From Fusibacter sp. A1 (GTDB lineage: Bacteria > Bacillota > Clostridia > Peptostreptococcales > Acidaminobacteraceae): DNA of 49,521 bases. This document shows, piece by piece, positions 1 through 7,697 of this stretch. The notes under the pieces were generated by a model that was not told the origin of the DNA, did not search any database, and was given only the letters and a program-made list of their open reading frames with translations. The stretch is taken from positions 1-49,521 of the forward strand of contig NZ_QQWI01000017.1 in the NCBI RefSeq assembly GCF_004125825.1, given 5' to 3'. The position numbers and the translations under genes were made by a program. Every line of letters begins with the position of its first letter. Positions within the stretch are counted from its first letter, which is position 1.

Positions 1-99
1 GCCGGTAGCCAAATTCTCAATTGTTCTATTACAGATAATCTGCTTAGAAAAGCAGGTTATTTATTCTTCTCAGATTACTTGAAAACTGTAAAGGCGTAA
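1..99 (+). CDS. Group II intron reverse transcriptase/maturase, C-terminal end (partial)
   Basis: The first 33 codons form an open frame ending in TAA at 97-99. The peptide begins AGSQILNCSITDNLLRKAGY and matches the usual end of intron-encoded proteins, where a short S-x-IL ... T/N ... L...GY segment follows the maturase zinc-finger-like domain. The catalytic reverse transcriptase domain lies outside the window. In such elements the protein helps splicing of its own intron RNA and copies it into DNA at new sites. The domain V-like RNA directly after the stop supports the identification. The family call is made from sequence pattern and context only. Confidence 0.75.
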   Translation, partial: AGSQILNCSITDNLLRKAGYLFFSDYLKTVKA

Positions 100-183
100 A
101 CTTAGGAACCGCCGTATACCGGACGGTACGTACGGTGGTGTGAGAGGTCGGGGAAATTATTTAATTTCCCCTCCTACTCTATT
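1..183 (+). mobile_element. Group II intron, 3' end (domains V and VI)
   Basis: After the maturase stop, positions 107-139 fold as a domain V hairpin: the arms ACCGCCGTA and TACGGTGGT pair, with a two-base CG bulge and an inner ACC/GGT stem. Positions 141-180 fold as a domain VI-like hairpin: GAGAGG plus GGGGAAAT pairs with ATTTCCCC plus CCTACTC, leaving an unpaired A in CCTACTC that is the likely branch point. The intron 3' end should be near 181-184. The 5' part is outside the window, so the subclass cannot be decided. The interpretation rests on the RNA fold plus the adjacent protein end. Confidence 0.75.
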
Positions 184-272
184 ACAATTACCTTAAATTG
201 CACTTTCAGCAATCTTAATTTAGTAGAATGAAACAGGTAGCGTATTCAATTGCCTGTAGATGGAGAAGCCCA

Positions 273-680
273 ATGTTAGATCAAAAGAGCCTAAATGAGT
301 CGGTATCAAAATCTAAGAAAGAATTAAAGACAACATCTCATGACGCCATTAATCACAATAATGCGACTGTAGAGACTATGCTAAAAAAAATGTAAAAATG
401 GTTGATGGGGACATCGGTAATTCTTATGTGCATTTCAATTTCAAGGCTATTCTTTAAAAATGGATTCCCTATTAGTGTTGATTTATTGAGAGGGAGTATT
501 GCTTTAACGTTGCTTTGGTCTATTGTGTTATTTCACACCGAAAAAAAGACAAAAAAAATCATTTCGTGCATTGGTAATCAAGGAACTCAATTATGTATGG
601 ACCATTAAGAATTCTGATTCAGAGTTAGCTTTAGAAATGAATAGTATGTATTACATCGTAAGAAGAGTTGATTAGTTATT
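273..680 (+). pseudogene. Broken gene for a small membrane protein (unrecognised)
   Basis: ATG at 273 follows a GGAG site at 262-265 and opens a frame of 40 codons that stops at TAA 393-395. The same frame continues to 608 and encodes two hydrophobic stretches (roughly 409-460 and 480-535). After two A-runs (541-547 and 551-558) the coding-like sequence moves by one base: the new frame reads SFRALVIKELNYVW and ends at TAG 673-675. One nonsense codon (CAA to TAA would restore Gln) and one A-run indel would account for this. I do not recognise the family. It could instead be two unrelated short frames. Confidence 0.35.
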
Positions 681-683
681 CAA

Positions 684-1079
684 TTATCACTTATTTTCTT
701 ATCAAACGAAAGGGTGGTTCTCTATCTACAAATAGTAAACGTAGATATAATTCAATGTAAATAAATTTGGATAACCACCTAAACCTTTGAGGTTGGATAA
801 ACGCCGTAACATATCAATACATCTAGTTATAGGGATTTATGACACGTCTACCAGATGAATATTAGGATTGACCAATGTGAAGTAAGTACAAAATAGAGCC
901 CATGAGGGCTTTTTTTTTGCGATTTTGTAGATGAGAATCGCAAAAAAGATTCTTAAAATACAAATCGACGCGAACTTTCACGAAAATGATATCAAAATGA
1001 TGGTTTAGGATGACTTCGGCCCATCTTTCTTTTTTTTGACTATACTAAGTACAACAAAGAGTTGCGAAAGGAGCAAGAG
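684..1079. other. Gene-free stretch with nested inverted repeats and a terminator
   Basis: No convincing gene is seen. Nested inverted repeats GGTGGTT (713-719) / AACCACC (773-779) and TATCTAC (723-729) / GTAGATA (741-747) could form a branched RNA. A terminator at 897-918 is followed by a second inverted repeat, TTTTTTGCGATT (913-924) / AATCGCAAAAAA (936-947). The promoter for the RiPP operon must lie near the end of this stretch. TATACT at 1041-1046 is the best -10 candidate, but no good -35 element is visible 16-18 bases upstream. Confidence 0.4.
897..918 (+). terminator. Rho-independent terminator
   Basis: AGCCC (897-901) pairs with GGGCT (906-910) across a short ATGA loop, followed by a run of eight or more T. 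It would end transcripts coming from the intron side and so insulate the RiPP operon that starts at 1080. Confidence 0.7.
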
Positions 1080-2318
1080 ATGAAGCGATTGAAGTTTCAT
1101 GATCAAATACGAGTGTTTAATGTTGAAGGAATCGATATGGTTGGTGACCTGCATACTGGTACTGTAATTGGTCTTGATGAAGATGGAAAGCAGTTTACAG
1201 AAAAAATGCTAGAAGGTGAAGTTGATTTCCAAGCTAGGTCTGCAATGACTGAAACGGAAAATGAACTGTTGAATGAATTTACTGAATGTGGCTTCTTTGA
1301 TGATGTTAGAAGAGAAGGGATAAAAAGCGCCTATGTACATGTCACAGACAAATGTAACTTGCACTGCCTAGGTTGCTATTCATTAGTAGAGGATCGAAAC
1401 AACAAAGTACAAATGCCTATCAACCAAGTTAGGCTCACACTTAATCAACTTAAAGAATGCGGCGTAAAAAGAATCATTTTTTCTGGTGGAGAGCCTTTTT
1501 TAAGAACTGACTTCTGGGAAATTTGCAAGATGGCCAAAGAAGAACTTGGCTTTGAACATGTAAGCGTAATTACAAATGGAACATTGCCCTCTAAAGCATA
1601 TAAGGAGGCGATCACTTACCTTGATGAAATCGCAGTATCGATTGACGGGTTTGATGCTACATCATGGTTCATACGAGATGAGGGAATAATGCCTGCTGTG
1701 ATTGAGACGATAGACTTTTTAAAATCACATGTGCCTGTTAGTTTGATTGCAACCCTTCATAGCAAGAACATAAAACACATGAAAGATTATCAGCAATTTG
1801 CGAAGGGCAAAGGCCTTTATCTCAGTTATAGCATCTTGTCAGTCTCTCCAGACGACGAGAAGTTTCAAGATTACTTATTCAGTCAGGAAGATTTTTTAAG
1901 TATCAATGAGAACATAAAGACCTTGGATTATGAAGCTGGGATGCTCGATACACCAATCGAGGCGATGAGTTTTGGTTGTAAAGGTAAATGTGGTGTTTGT
2001 TCAGATGTCATCAGCATAGGTGCAGATGGGAGCATTTATCCATGCCATATGATGCATGATGACAATCTAAGTTTAGGAAATATAACTGCTACAACGGTTC
2101 AAAAGGCCGTAGAAGCATTTGATATGGATAAGATACACATAGACAGCATCGATGATTGCAGTGCGTGTGAGTTCAAGTACCTATGCGCTGGTGGTTGTAG
2201 AGGTCGAAGTTATTATTATCATAAAGAGCTGAATCGAAAAGATGCATATTGCCCTCTTTTTAAAGCGCATTTTAGTGAACTGATGACCCACTTAAAAGAG
2301 CAAATCGGAATGAATTAG
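1080..2318 (+). CDS. Radical SAM/SPASM RiPP maturase
   Basis: 412 residues from ATG 1080, which is preceded by AAAGGAG (1067-1073); a TTG at 1062 in the same frame lies upstream of that site and is less likely. Residues 1-80 resemble a PqqD-like RiPP recognition element (D-LHTG-IGLDEDG pattern). The radical SAM domain has C92, C96 and C99 (CNLHCLGC) and SGGEP at 135-139. The C-terminal SPASM region has cysteines 300, 304, 307, 322, 360, 363, 369, 373 and 391, enough for two auxiliary 4Fe-4S clusters. Such enzymes install thioether or C-C crosslinks on a precursor peptide. Two precursor genes follow 76 bases downstream, so it very probably modifies them. The exact chemistry (sactipeptide, ranthipeptide, cyclophane or other) cannot be read from the sequence. 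Confidence 0.9.
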   Translation: MKRLKFHDQIRVFNVEGIDMVGDLHTGTVIGLDEDGKQFTEKMLEGEVDFQARSAMTETENELLNEFTECGFFDDVRREGIKSAYVHVTDKCNLHCLGCYSLVEDRNNKVQMPINQVRLTLNQLKECGVKRIIFSGGEPFLRTDFWEICKMAKEELGFEHVSVITNGTLPSKAYKEAITYLDEIAVSIDGFDATSWFIRDEGIMPAVIETIDFLKSHVPVSLIATLHSKNIKHMKDYQQFAKGKGLYLSYSILSVSPDDEKFQDYLFSQEDFLSINENIKTLDYEAGMLDTPIEAMSFGCKGKCGVCSDVISIGADGSIYPCHMMHDDNLSLGNITATTVQKAVEAFDMDKIHIDSIDDCSACEFKYLCAGGCRGRSYYYHKELNRKDAYCPLFKAHFSELMTHLKEQIGMN

Positions 2319-2394
2319 GACTTGTAATGCTAATTAGTAATCATATTTATTGAATTATGGTTATTGATATAAAAAAATAAGAAAGGGGATTGTT

Positions 2395-2481
2395 ATGCTA
2401 TTCAAGGCAAAAAAAATGACTAAGCCAGGTTGTGTAAGTGTCGGTGTCATCGTATGTATCAGCTACGGTAAAGATTGGTAG
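2395..2481 (+). CDS. RiPP precursor peptide, copy 1 (28 aa)
   Basis: ATG 2395 follows a GAAAGGGG ribosome site. The peptide has a basic N-terminal part (MLFKAKKMTKP) and a hydrophobic core-like part, GCVSVGVIVCISYGKDW, with Cys13 and Cys21 and a terminal Trp28. The stop is TAG. Position right after the radical SAM gene, short length, a Lys-rich leader and a Cys/Tyr/Trp-containing tail all fit a radical-SAM RiPP precursor. Possible modification targets are the two Cys residues or the Tyr24/Lys26/Trp28 tail; a Lys-Trp link as in streptide is only an analogy. I do not recognise the peptide family. Confidence 0.85.
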   Translation: MLFKAKKMTKPGCVSVGVIVCISYGKDW

Positions 2482-2519
2482 AATTAAGCGGGCGATTATT
2501 GTGAAAAAGGAGAAAAACG

Positions 2520-2606
2520 ATGTTATTTAAAGCAAAGAAAATGACTAAACCAGGTTGTGTGAGTGTTGGTGTTATCGTATGTATCAGCTATGGCAAAGAT
2601 TGGTAA
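2520..2606 (+). CDS. RiPP precursor peptide, copy 2 (28 aa, identical peptide)
   Basis: ATG 2520 follows AAGGAG at 2506-2511. The 28 encoded residues are identical to copy 1, yet ten sense codons differ synonymously and the stop is TAA instead of TAG. The two copies are separated by 38 bases. Identical protein with many silent differences means the duplication is not recent and the whole peptide, leader included, is under strong purifying selection, or the copies came together by another route. Two copies probably raise peptide dosage relative to the enzyme. Confidence 0.87.
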   Translation: MLFKAKKMTKPGCVSVGVIVCISYGKDW

Positions 2607-2627
2607 GCAATTATTCAAATTGACAAA

Positions 2628-2651
2628 TTGGGGAATCGAAAGATTCCCCAA
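2628..2651 (+). promoter_or_regulatory. Perfect hairpin between precursor genes and transporter genes
   Basis: TTGGGGAATC (2628-2637) and GATTCCCCAA (2642-2651) pair perfectly over ten bases around a GAAA tetraloop. No T-run follows (the next bases are AAAGTTT), so it is more likely an RNA 3'-end stabiliser or partial attenuator than a full terminator. Such hairpins commonly raise precursor mRNA above transporter mRNA in peptide operons. Confidence 0.7.
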
Positions 2652-2670
2652 AAAGTTTAAGGGGTATGGG

Positions 2671-3561
2671 ATGACACTTTTACAGGTAAATAAAGTTACT
2701 AAGAAGTTTGGTTCAAAAACAGCGATAGACAATTTGTCATTTTCGGTAAAAAGCGGTGAGATAGTTGGATTGCTTGGTAGAAATGGTGCAGGCAAAACAA
2801 CGATTATGAAGGGGATATGCGGTTGCTTGTCAATTGATTCCGGTTCCATAGAAATGAACGGAAAGGCAGTAGCTGATTTTCATCCATTCAACAGCATAGG
2901 GGTTCTGATTGAAGCGAGTTTCTTCGATCATTTGAACACATATGAGAATTTGAAAAGTCTGATGATTTTATCAGGTGAGATTGATAAGAGCGTCATTGAT
3001 CATAGAATTGAAGAGGTATTGAAAGTTGTTGGTCTGCAGCAGCATAAGAAGAGCTATGTCGGGAGTTTCTCTTTTGGTATGAAACAACGACTAGGACTGG
3101 CACAAACCCTGCTTGGAAAGCATGATTTGCTAATGCTGGACGAACCCTTTGTAGGATTGGATCCTCCTGGCAGAAAGCTTGTAAAAGAACTGATTACTAG
3201 AAAGGCGAAAGATGACGGTGTTGGAATCTTGTTTTCAAGTCATAACATCAAGGATGTGCTCGAGATTAGCGACCGGATAGTAGTGATCGATCATGGGAAA
3301 AAAATGTACGATGGAGCATATTACAATAATCGGCACTATCGGTTTCAGGTGTCCAATATGAGTGATGAAATCGCAAAACTAGTGGAAGAAACCTGCCAAA
3401 TATCCACATCGGGCAACACGATTTCAATCAGTGAATCAAGTGACAAGCTTAATGAACTGCTGGGCTTGATGATAGGTCATGATTTGAAAGTTGAGTCCAT
3501 TGAAAATGTGGAGGAAAGTTTGGATAGGTATTTTGAAGAGGAGGTGGAACATGTCGATTAG
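2671..3561 (+). CDS. ABC transporter ATPase (peptide export/immunity type)
   Basis: 296 residues from ATG 2671, preceded by AAGGGG at 2658-2664. The longer reading from 2563 would run through copy 2 of the precursor in another frame and is rejected. Walker A is GRNGAGKTT near residue 37, the signature is SFGMKQR near 136 and Walker B is LLMLDEPFVGLD near 158, followed by the H-loop SSHN. It resembles ATPases of bacitracin/lantibiotic immunity-type ABC-2 systems. It overlaps the permease gene by 11 bases, so the two should form one transporter. Its likely job is moving the modified peptide out or protecting the producer. Confidence 0.88.
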   Translation: MTLLQVNKVTKKFGSKTAIDNLSFSVKSGEIVGLLGRNGAGKTTIMKGICGCLSIDSGSIEMNGKAVADFHPFNSIGVLIEASFFDHLNTYENLKSLMILSGEIDKSVIDHRIEEVLKVVGLQQHKKSYVGSFSFGMKQRLGLAQTLLGKHDLLMLDEPFVGLDPPGRKLVKELITRKAKDDGVGILFSSHNIKDVLEISDRIVVIDHGKKMYDGAYYNNRHYRFQVSNMSDEIAKLVEETCQISTSGNTISISESSDKLNELLGLMIGHDLKVESIENVEESLDRYFEEEVEHVD

Positions 3562-4321
3562 CTTGATTATTCGGTCCGAACTGATGAAGCTATTTAAACG
3601 AAAGGATGTTTGGCTGATGCTTGCTATGATTGGCATTCCAATGCTATATGCCTTAGGTGCGTTCTTTAACGCAAGCTTCATTGAGTATAAGGCATCAGAC
3701 AAGTCATATGCGCTACGATTTGTTATGAATATGTTTCAGTTCAATTATGGAGTGTTTATCTTCTTTTTTATCACCCTACTTGCCGGAGTGAAGACACTGG
3801 GATCAGAAATTGAAGATAAGAGTATCATGTTAAGCATACCTCGCGTAAAAAAGAGAGGAATGATTTACACTGGTAAGAATATTGCGATGTCGATAGCTGT
3901 TGTTGCAATAAATTTGATATTCGGACTAACGTGTCTTTTGCTCTACTATCTATTTTTAGTACATCGAGTCGATTTAGCGACAAAGGTTTTATATGTTGCC
4001 AAGGATTTACCTTTTGTATTGTCGAATATTATCGCAATCATATGCTTTTACCTATTGCTTGTTCAGTTTGCTAGCATGCTGAGTACGTTTTTAAAACCTA
4101 TGGTTGCGAGTGTAGTAGGATTTATTACAATAGCGATTACCATGTATCTTCAGCAAATTCCAGGTGTTAAATATTTTGTACCAGGTTATTATATCTCAAT
4201 GCTATCAGACGGAAACGGTCTGGAATGGTTAACTCTTATCAATTACCTGATATGCATAGGTGTATTGTCGATCATTTTTTATTCAGTTGGATACATGACA
4301 TTTAGCAGAAAGGATTTGTGA
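3551..4321 (+). CDS. ABC-2 type permease subunit
   Basis: 256 residues from ATG 3551, which follows GAGGAGGTGG; the upstream in-frame start at 3491 lies inside the ATPase gene and lacks a ribosome site. About six hydrophobic segments are seen (around residues 20-40, 60-80, 105-130, 145-165, 175-195 and 225-245), as in ABC-2 permeases. The first twenty residues contain the common cytoplasmic start LIIRSELMKLFKRKD. It pairs with the preceding ATPase. The stop codon overlaps the start of the next gene (TGATG), suggesting translational coupling. Confidence 0.85.
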   Translation: MSISLIIRSELMKLFKRKDVWLMLAMIGIPMLYALGAFFNASFIEYKASDKSYALRFVMNMFQFNYGVFIFFFITLLAGVKTLGSEIEDKSIMLSIPRVKKRGMIYTGKNIAMSIAVVAINLIFGLTCLLLYYLFLVHRVDLATKVLYVAKDLPFVLSNIIAIICFYLLLVQFASMLSTFLKPMVASVVGFITIAITMYLQQIPGVKYFVPGYYISMLSDGNGLEWLTLINYLICIGVLSIIFYSVGYMTFSRKDL

Positions 4322-4947
4322 TGGATAGTTTGAATAAATACAGCATGGATGAGGACAAGATACTTATTGCGTGCGTGATAGCATTTGCACCGGTTCTGCT
4401 GGTGTTGATTACAGGACTGGGGCTGGCAACGATGACTGCGTCCTTGAATCTAACGAATCTCGATACACTCATTATTTGGGTATCCACGACGGTATCGATG
4501 AGTATTGTTCCGTATATGATTCTGAAAATTCACGATGGTACAACATGGAAGGAGATCGGAGTTTCGTTTGATCTCAAAGTCTACGAATGGATCATATTGG
4601 TTTTTATAATCGGATTGTGTATCATGTTATCGAATCGAATTCAAACAGGTACGGCATTTCTAATACTGGTTTTACAAACGCTTGCAGTCGCCATCAATGA
4701 GGAAGTTTGGATAAGAGGAGTTCTGATCACCCACTTAAGGAAGATGAAACTCAACAGCGTTGTGATTGTACTTGTCAGCGGAATCGTCTTCGGATTTGTA
4801 ACGCACATGAACGAGCCACTGATAGATAATCTGTTATGGAGATTTCCAGGTGGGCTGCTATTAGGTTGGATTGCGATTAAAACAAATAGATTGCATTTAC
4901 CGATCATGTTTCATTTTTTAAACAACATTACTAGTTTAAGTCTATAA
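4321..4947 (+). CDS. CPBP-family intramembrane metalloprotease
   Basis: 208 residues. ATG 4321 shares bases with the permease stop and follows AGAAAGGA; a GTG at 4318 is an alternative. The protein is strongly hydrophobic and carries the three CPBP/Abi motifs: EEVWIRG (EExxxR), FVTHMNEP (FxxxH-like) and HFLNN (HxxxN). Family members cleave near or inside membranes. SkfC of the sporulation killing factor operon has the same type of domain. Since the exporter here has no C39 peptidase domain, this is the best candidate for removing the precursor leader. An alternative role is immunity. Confidence 0.85.
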   Translation: MDSLNKYSMDEDKILIACVIAFAPVLLVLITGLGLATMTASLNLTNLDTLIIWVSTTVSMSIVPYMILKIHDGTTWKEIGVSFDLKVYEWIILVFIIGLCIMLSNRIQTGTAFLILVLQTLAVAINEEVWIRGVLITHLRKMKLNSVVIVLVSGIVFGFVTHMNEPLIDNLLWRFPGGLLLGWIAIKTNRLHLPIMFHFLNNITSLSL

Positions 4948-4958
4948 GGAGGCATTTT

Positions 4959-5396
4959 ATGAGAAAGAAGTTGATTTACCTTATGTTCACAGTTGTTTAT
5001 GGTTTCAGTGGTACTTATTTACTACTGTCTTTTAGTGGAATGAATGCTGTATCCTATTTGACATGGATGATCTGCCCTCAGATAGTGTGTATGCTGGTCT
5101 ATTGGATAGGTGCATTCTTAATGAAACCAAGCTTAAAAGTACAAAGAATGACTGTTGTAATCAATGCAGCTTTATATAGCGCATTCATTCTTTCGGTAAG
5201 TCAAATGATAAAAAGGATAGGTGGAATTGAAACGCTTATTCAAAACAGTGAGCATCTTTCAAATGGTGGAGTGCAGATATCGTTAGATCAGTCGCCAATT
5301 CTGAGTATGTTGATGATTATCACTTTTCTTTCCATCGTTCAATATGTCGTTGGTAAATTGCTATCTAAACCAAAACTGCAAAATAATCTGATATGA
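4959..5396 (+). CDS. Four-helix membrane protein of the RiPP operon (unrecognised)
   Basis: 145 residues from ATG 4959 with a strong AAGGAGG site. Four hydrophobic segments are visible (about 5-25, 32-52, 63-83 and 112-132), with a polar loop between the third and fourth. It overlaps the following exporter gene by four bases (ATGA). No catalytic motif is evident and I do not recognise the family. Position between the protease and the exporter suggests an immunity protein or a transporter partner. Confidence 0.7.
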   Translation: MRKKLIYLMFTVVYGFSGTYLLLSFSGMNAVSYLTWMICPQIVCMLVYWIGAFLMKPSLKVQRMTVVINAALYSAFILSVSQMIKRIGGIETLIQNSEHLSNGGVQISLDQSPILSMLMIITFLSIVQYVVGKLLSKPKLQNNLI

Positions 5397-7024
5397 AAAA
5401 ATCAGTAGATATCCTTAAGCTTAGCAAAATAATCAAGGCACCACGATGGATAGGCGCTGCAATCATACTAAGTTTGTGTACCGCATATTTTGCGGTTCAG
5501 TTTCCATTGGCGATTCAAAGGATTACAGAGACCATTAACCAATCTGATAGGGTAGGATTCTATTGGTCTATAGGATATGCGTTTCTAATCGTGGCCATGC
5601 AAGGATTAAGCTTCTACCTTCTGATAAAGGCACAGAATATATTTGTTAAAAAGAACATGATAGCATGTAGGAACAGGCTATATCATGCTGTGATGAGTCA
5701 GCCATATGAAACTTATATGAAAAACGATCCCGCAGACTACATATCCATGATGTTAAACGACATGCGATTACTTGAAGATGACTTTTATCATGCAATACTT
5801 GAACTAGCAGCGAAAGCAATCATGTTTGTCTTTGCTGTAATCCAGTTGGTTAGATTGAGTCCACTTTTTTTACTCGGTTTGGTGGCTATTGGAGTGATCA
5901 TGTTACTCATTCCTCTACTCATTGGACCTAAGATCAGCTATAACAGAAAAAATCAAATGGATGCAATGGCTAATCATTCAAAGAATTTGAAAGAGCATTT
6001 TCAAGGGTATCTGACGATTATCCAGTTCAAGCTTTCGGGTTTATTTCTTAAGCGAATGGAGAAGAGCCATAAACAGCTTGAAGAGAGCAATTATAGATTC
6101 AAAACCCTAATTGCTAAAGTCAATACCCTATTGATGATGACTACGGTTTTACTTATTTTGACAACATTCTTAATTGGCGGCATGCTTGTGCTAAATGACG
6201 TTTTGACCATAGGTGCGTTACTTGCGGCGACTCAACTGATCATGTATATTTCTGAACCGCTTGTGAGCTTATCGCAAGCATCCAATCAGCTTAAGGCATC
6301 GGTACCGATACTTGATAAGATGACAGATTTATTTAATGCGAAGCGTGTCATGTTCAAGACCGGTCTCAATAATGAAAAAATACACTCCATTGAACTGAAA
6401 AACATGTCTTTTAGTTTTGAAAACAATAGAGAATTAAAGGTGCTTGATAATATTAACCTGATTCTTGAATATGGAAAGAAATACTTACTTAAAGGTGAAA
6501 ATGGATCAGGGAAGAGCACATTCCTAAATTTGATTGCCGGTCATTTGAAACCTTCACATGGATGGATAGGCTATTTCAATCATAAAGAGCAATTATTAGA
6601 ATCAACACCGGATATTGCGGTTGTTTCACAAAATACCTATCTGTTTGAAGGTACCATCTACGATAATGTAACACTCTTTGCAGATGCAAACAGAAGTAGA
6701 TTCATGGAAGCGTGTAGAACATGCGGACTAGACGAGTTGTTGGAAACATTTGAAGAGAAAGAGGACTTCTACATTTTGAATAATGGCGAAAACCTCTCCG
6801 GTGGACAAAGGCAAAAAATCGCTATCGCAAGAGCCCTTTATTTTGATGCTGATATTTTGATCTTTGATGAAGCGAATTCAGCATTGGATATTGAAAGTTC
6901 AGAGCTTGTAGAAGAAGCGATATCGGCACTGACAGATAAATTATGCATTGTCGTTTCTCATAAGACAATGTGCAATCAAGCTCTATTTGACGAAGTTATT
7001 GAACTTTCAGTGAGTGCATCATAA
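5393..7024 (+). CDS. ABC exporter with fused membrane and ATPase domains
   Basis: 543 residues. The N-terminal half has about six transmembrane segments in the type IV exporter pattern; the C-terminal half is an ATPase with Walker A GENGSGKST (about residue 370), the Q-loop VSQNTYLFEG, signature LSGGQRQKIAIARAL and Walker B ILIFDEANSALD. It lacks an N-terminal C39 peptidase domain, so it should export without cutting a double-glycine leader. It is the last gene of the RiPP operon, its start overlaps the previous stop by four bases, and a terminator follows. A dimer is expected. Confidence 0.88.
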   Translation: MKKSVDILKLSKIIKAPRWIGAAIILSLCTAYFAVQFPLAIQRITETINQSDRVGFYWSIGYAFLIVAMQGLSFYLLIKAQNIFVKKNMIACRNRLYHAVMSQPYETYMKNDPADYISMMLNDMRLLEDDFYHAILELAAKAIMFVFAVIQLVRLSPLFLLGLVAIGVIMLLIPLLIGPKISYNRKNQMDAMANHSKNLKEHFQGYLTIIQFKLSGLFLKRMEKSHKQLEESNYRFKTLIAKVNTLLMMTTVLLILTTFLIGGMLVLNDVLTIGALLAATQLIMYISEPLVSLSQASNQLKASVPILDKMTDLFNAKRVMFKTGLNNEKIHSIELKNMSFSFENNRELKVLDNINLILEYGKKYLLKGENGSGKSTFLNLIAGHLKPSHGWIGYFNHKEQLLESTPDIAVVSQNTYLFEGTIYDNVTLFADANRSRFMEACRTCGLDELLETFEEKEDFYILNNGENLSGGQRQKIAIARALYFDADILIFDEANSALDIESSELVEEAISALTDKLCIVVSHKTMCNQALFDEVIELSVSAS

Positions 7025-7101
7025 GTTGCAATGCGATCAGTCTATACCTACTACCATCGGAAAACAGCACAATAGCCACTAAGAAGTCACCCTTGCTACT
7101 C

Positions 7102-7125
7102 AAACACGCAGGGGTGTTTCTTGTT
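7102..7125 (+). terminator. Probable terminator of the RiPP operon
   Basis: AAACAC (7102-7107) pairs with GTGTTT (7114-7119), followed by a T-rich tail (CTTGTT). It lies 78 bases after the exporter stop. The stem is short and the tail imperfect. Confidence 0.45.
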
Positions 7126-7654
7126 GGAAAGAGCTATCTGTGCTGATTTATCAAGATAAAATTAGAGCGGTTTTAACTGCTTATTATGTTTCTGCTGGTT
7201 TCGGATAGGATAGAGTAGAAGGCTAGTTTTATACCAAGTATTTGGGGACTGATATTACATCGATAAAAGAGAAATACGGTTGTGCACTGCGCCTTGCTAT
7301 GGATCTTGTGGTGGAAATTGGACTTTGCTTACGACCTGAGATTTAATAGTTCTGATGATTTCTTCCTCGTGTAATCTTCTGAAAGTAACTGATAGATTAG
7401 GAGTGATAAAGGACAGAGAAGACAAGGGTAGTAATTGTCAGTATTTAAAGTCAAAGAATGAAATTATCATGGGAAGTAAGGTTAATTTAACGCCTCTGGC
7501 ATATAAGAAGATCCACATTGTTCCCTTTGATAGCCCTTTGTTATGCATTTTTTTCAGCTTCTTCTCGTTAATAAAAATCCCGAGCGACACACTAGAAAAA
7601 ATACTGCTGATGTGTCGTTTTATGCTTTTAATGAGATATTTCCTCACAGACGCT
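7126..7654. other. Gene-poor stretch with a possible Rrf2-like remnant
   Basis: No intact gene is supported. On the plus strand 7248-7343 reads SIKEKYGCALRLAMDL, reminiscent of the start of Rrf2-family regulators (ISTKGRYALR pattern), but there is no start codon and it stops after about 30 codons. Short frames on both strands around 7355-7705 have no ribosome sites or recognisable motifs and are not called. Confidence 0.3.
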
Positions 7655-7687
7655 CAACGACCTCGATGGCAGTCATCGAGGTCGTTG
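7655..7687 (-). terminator. Strong hairpin after the murA-like gene
   Basis: CAACGACCTCGATG (7655-7668) and CATCGAGGTCGTTG (7674-7687) pair perfectly over 14 bases around a five-base loop. It sits 10 bases past the minus-strand stop of the murA-like gene. There is no T-run on either strand, so it may act as an mRNA 3'-end stabiliser or a factor-dependent terminator. Confidence 0.55.
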
Positions 7688-7697
7688 GTATGTTTGC

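Noticed and set aside
2395..2606. AgrD-like cyclic lactone precursor genes
   Set aside because: No AgrB-type membrane protease follows and the peptides lack the AgrD C-terminal acidic tail; the radical SAM neighbour is the better explanation.
2523..2849. Minus-strand frame across the second precursor gene and the ATPase start
   Set aside because: It is antisense to clear genes, with no ribosome site and implausible composition.
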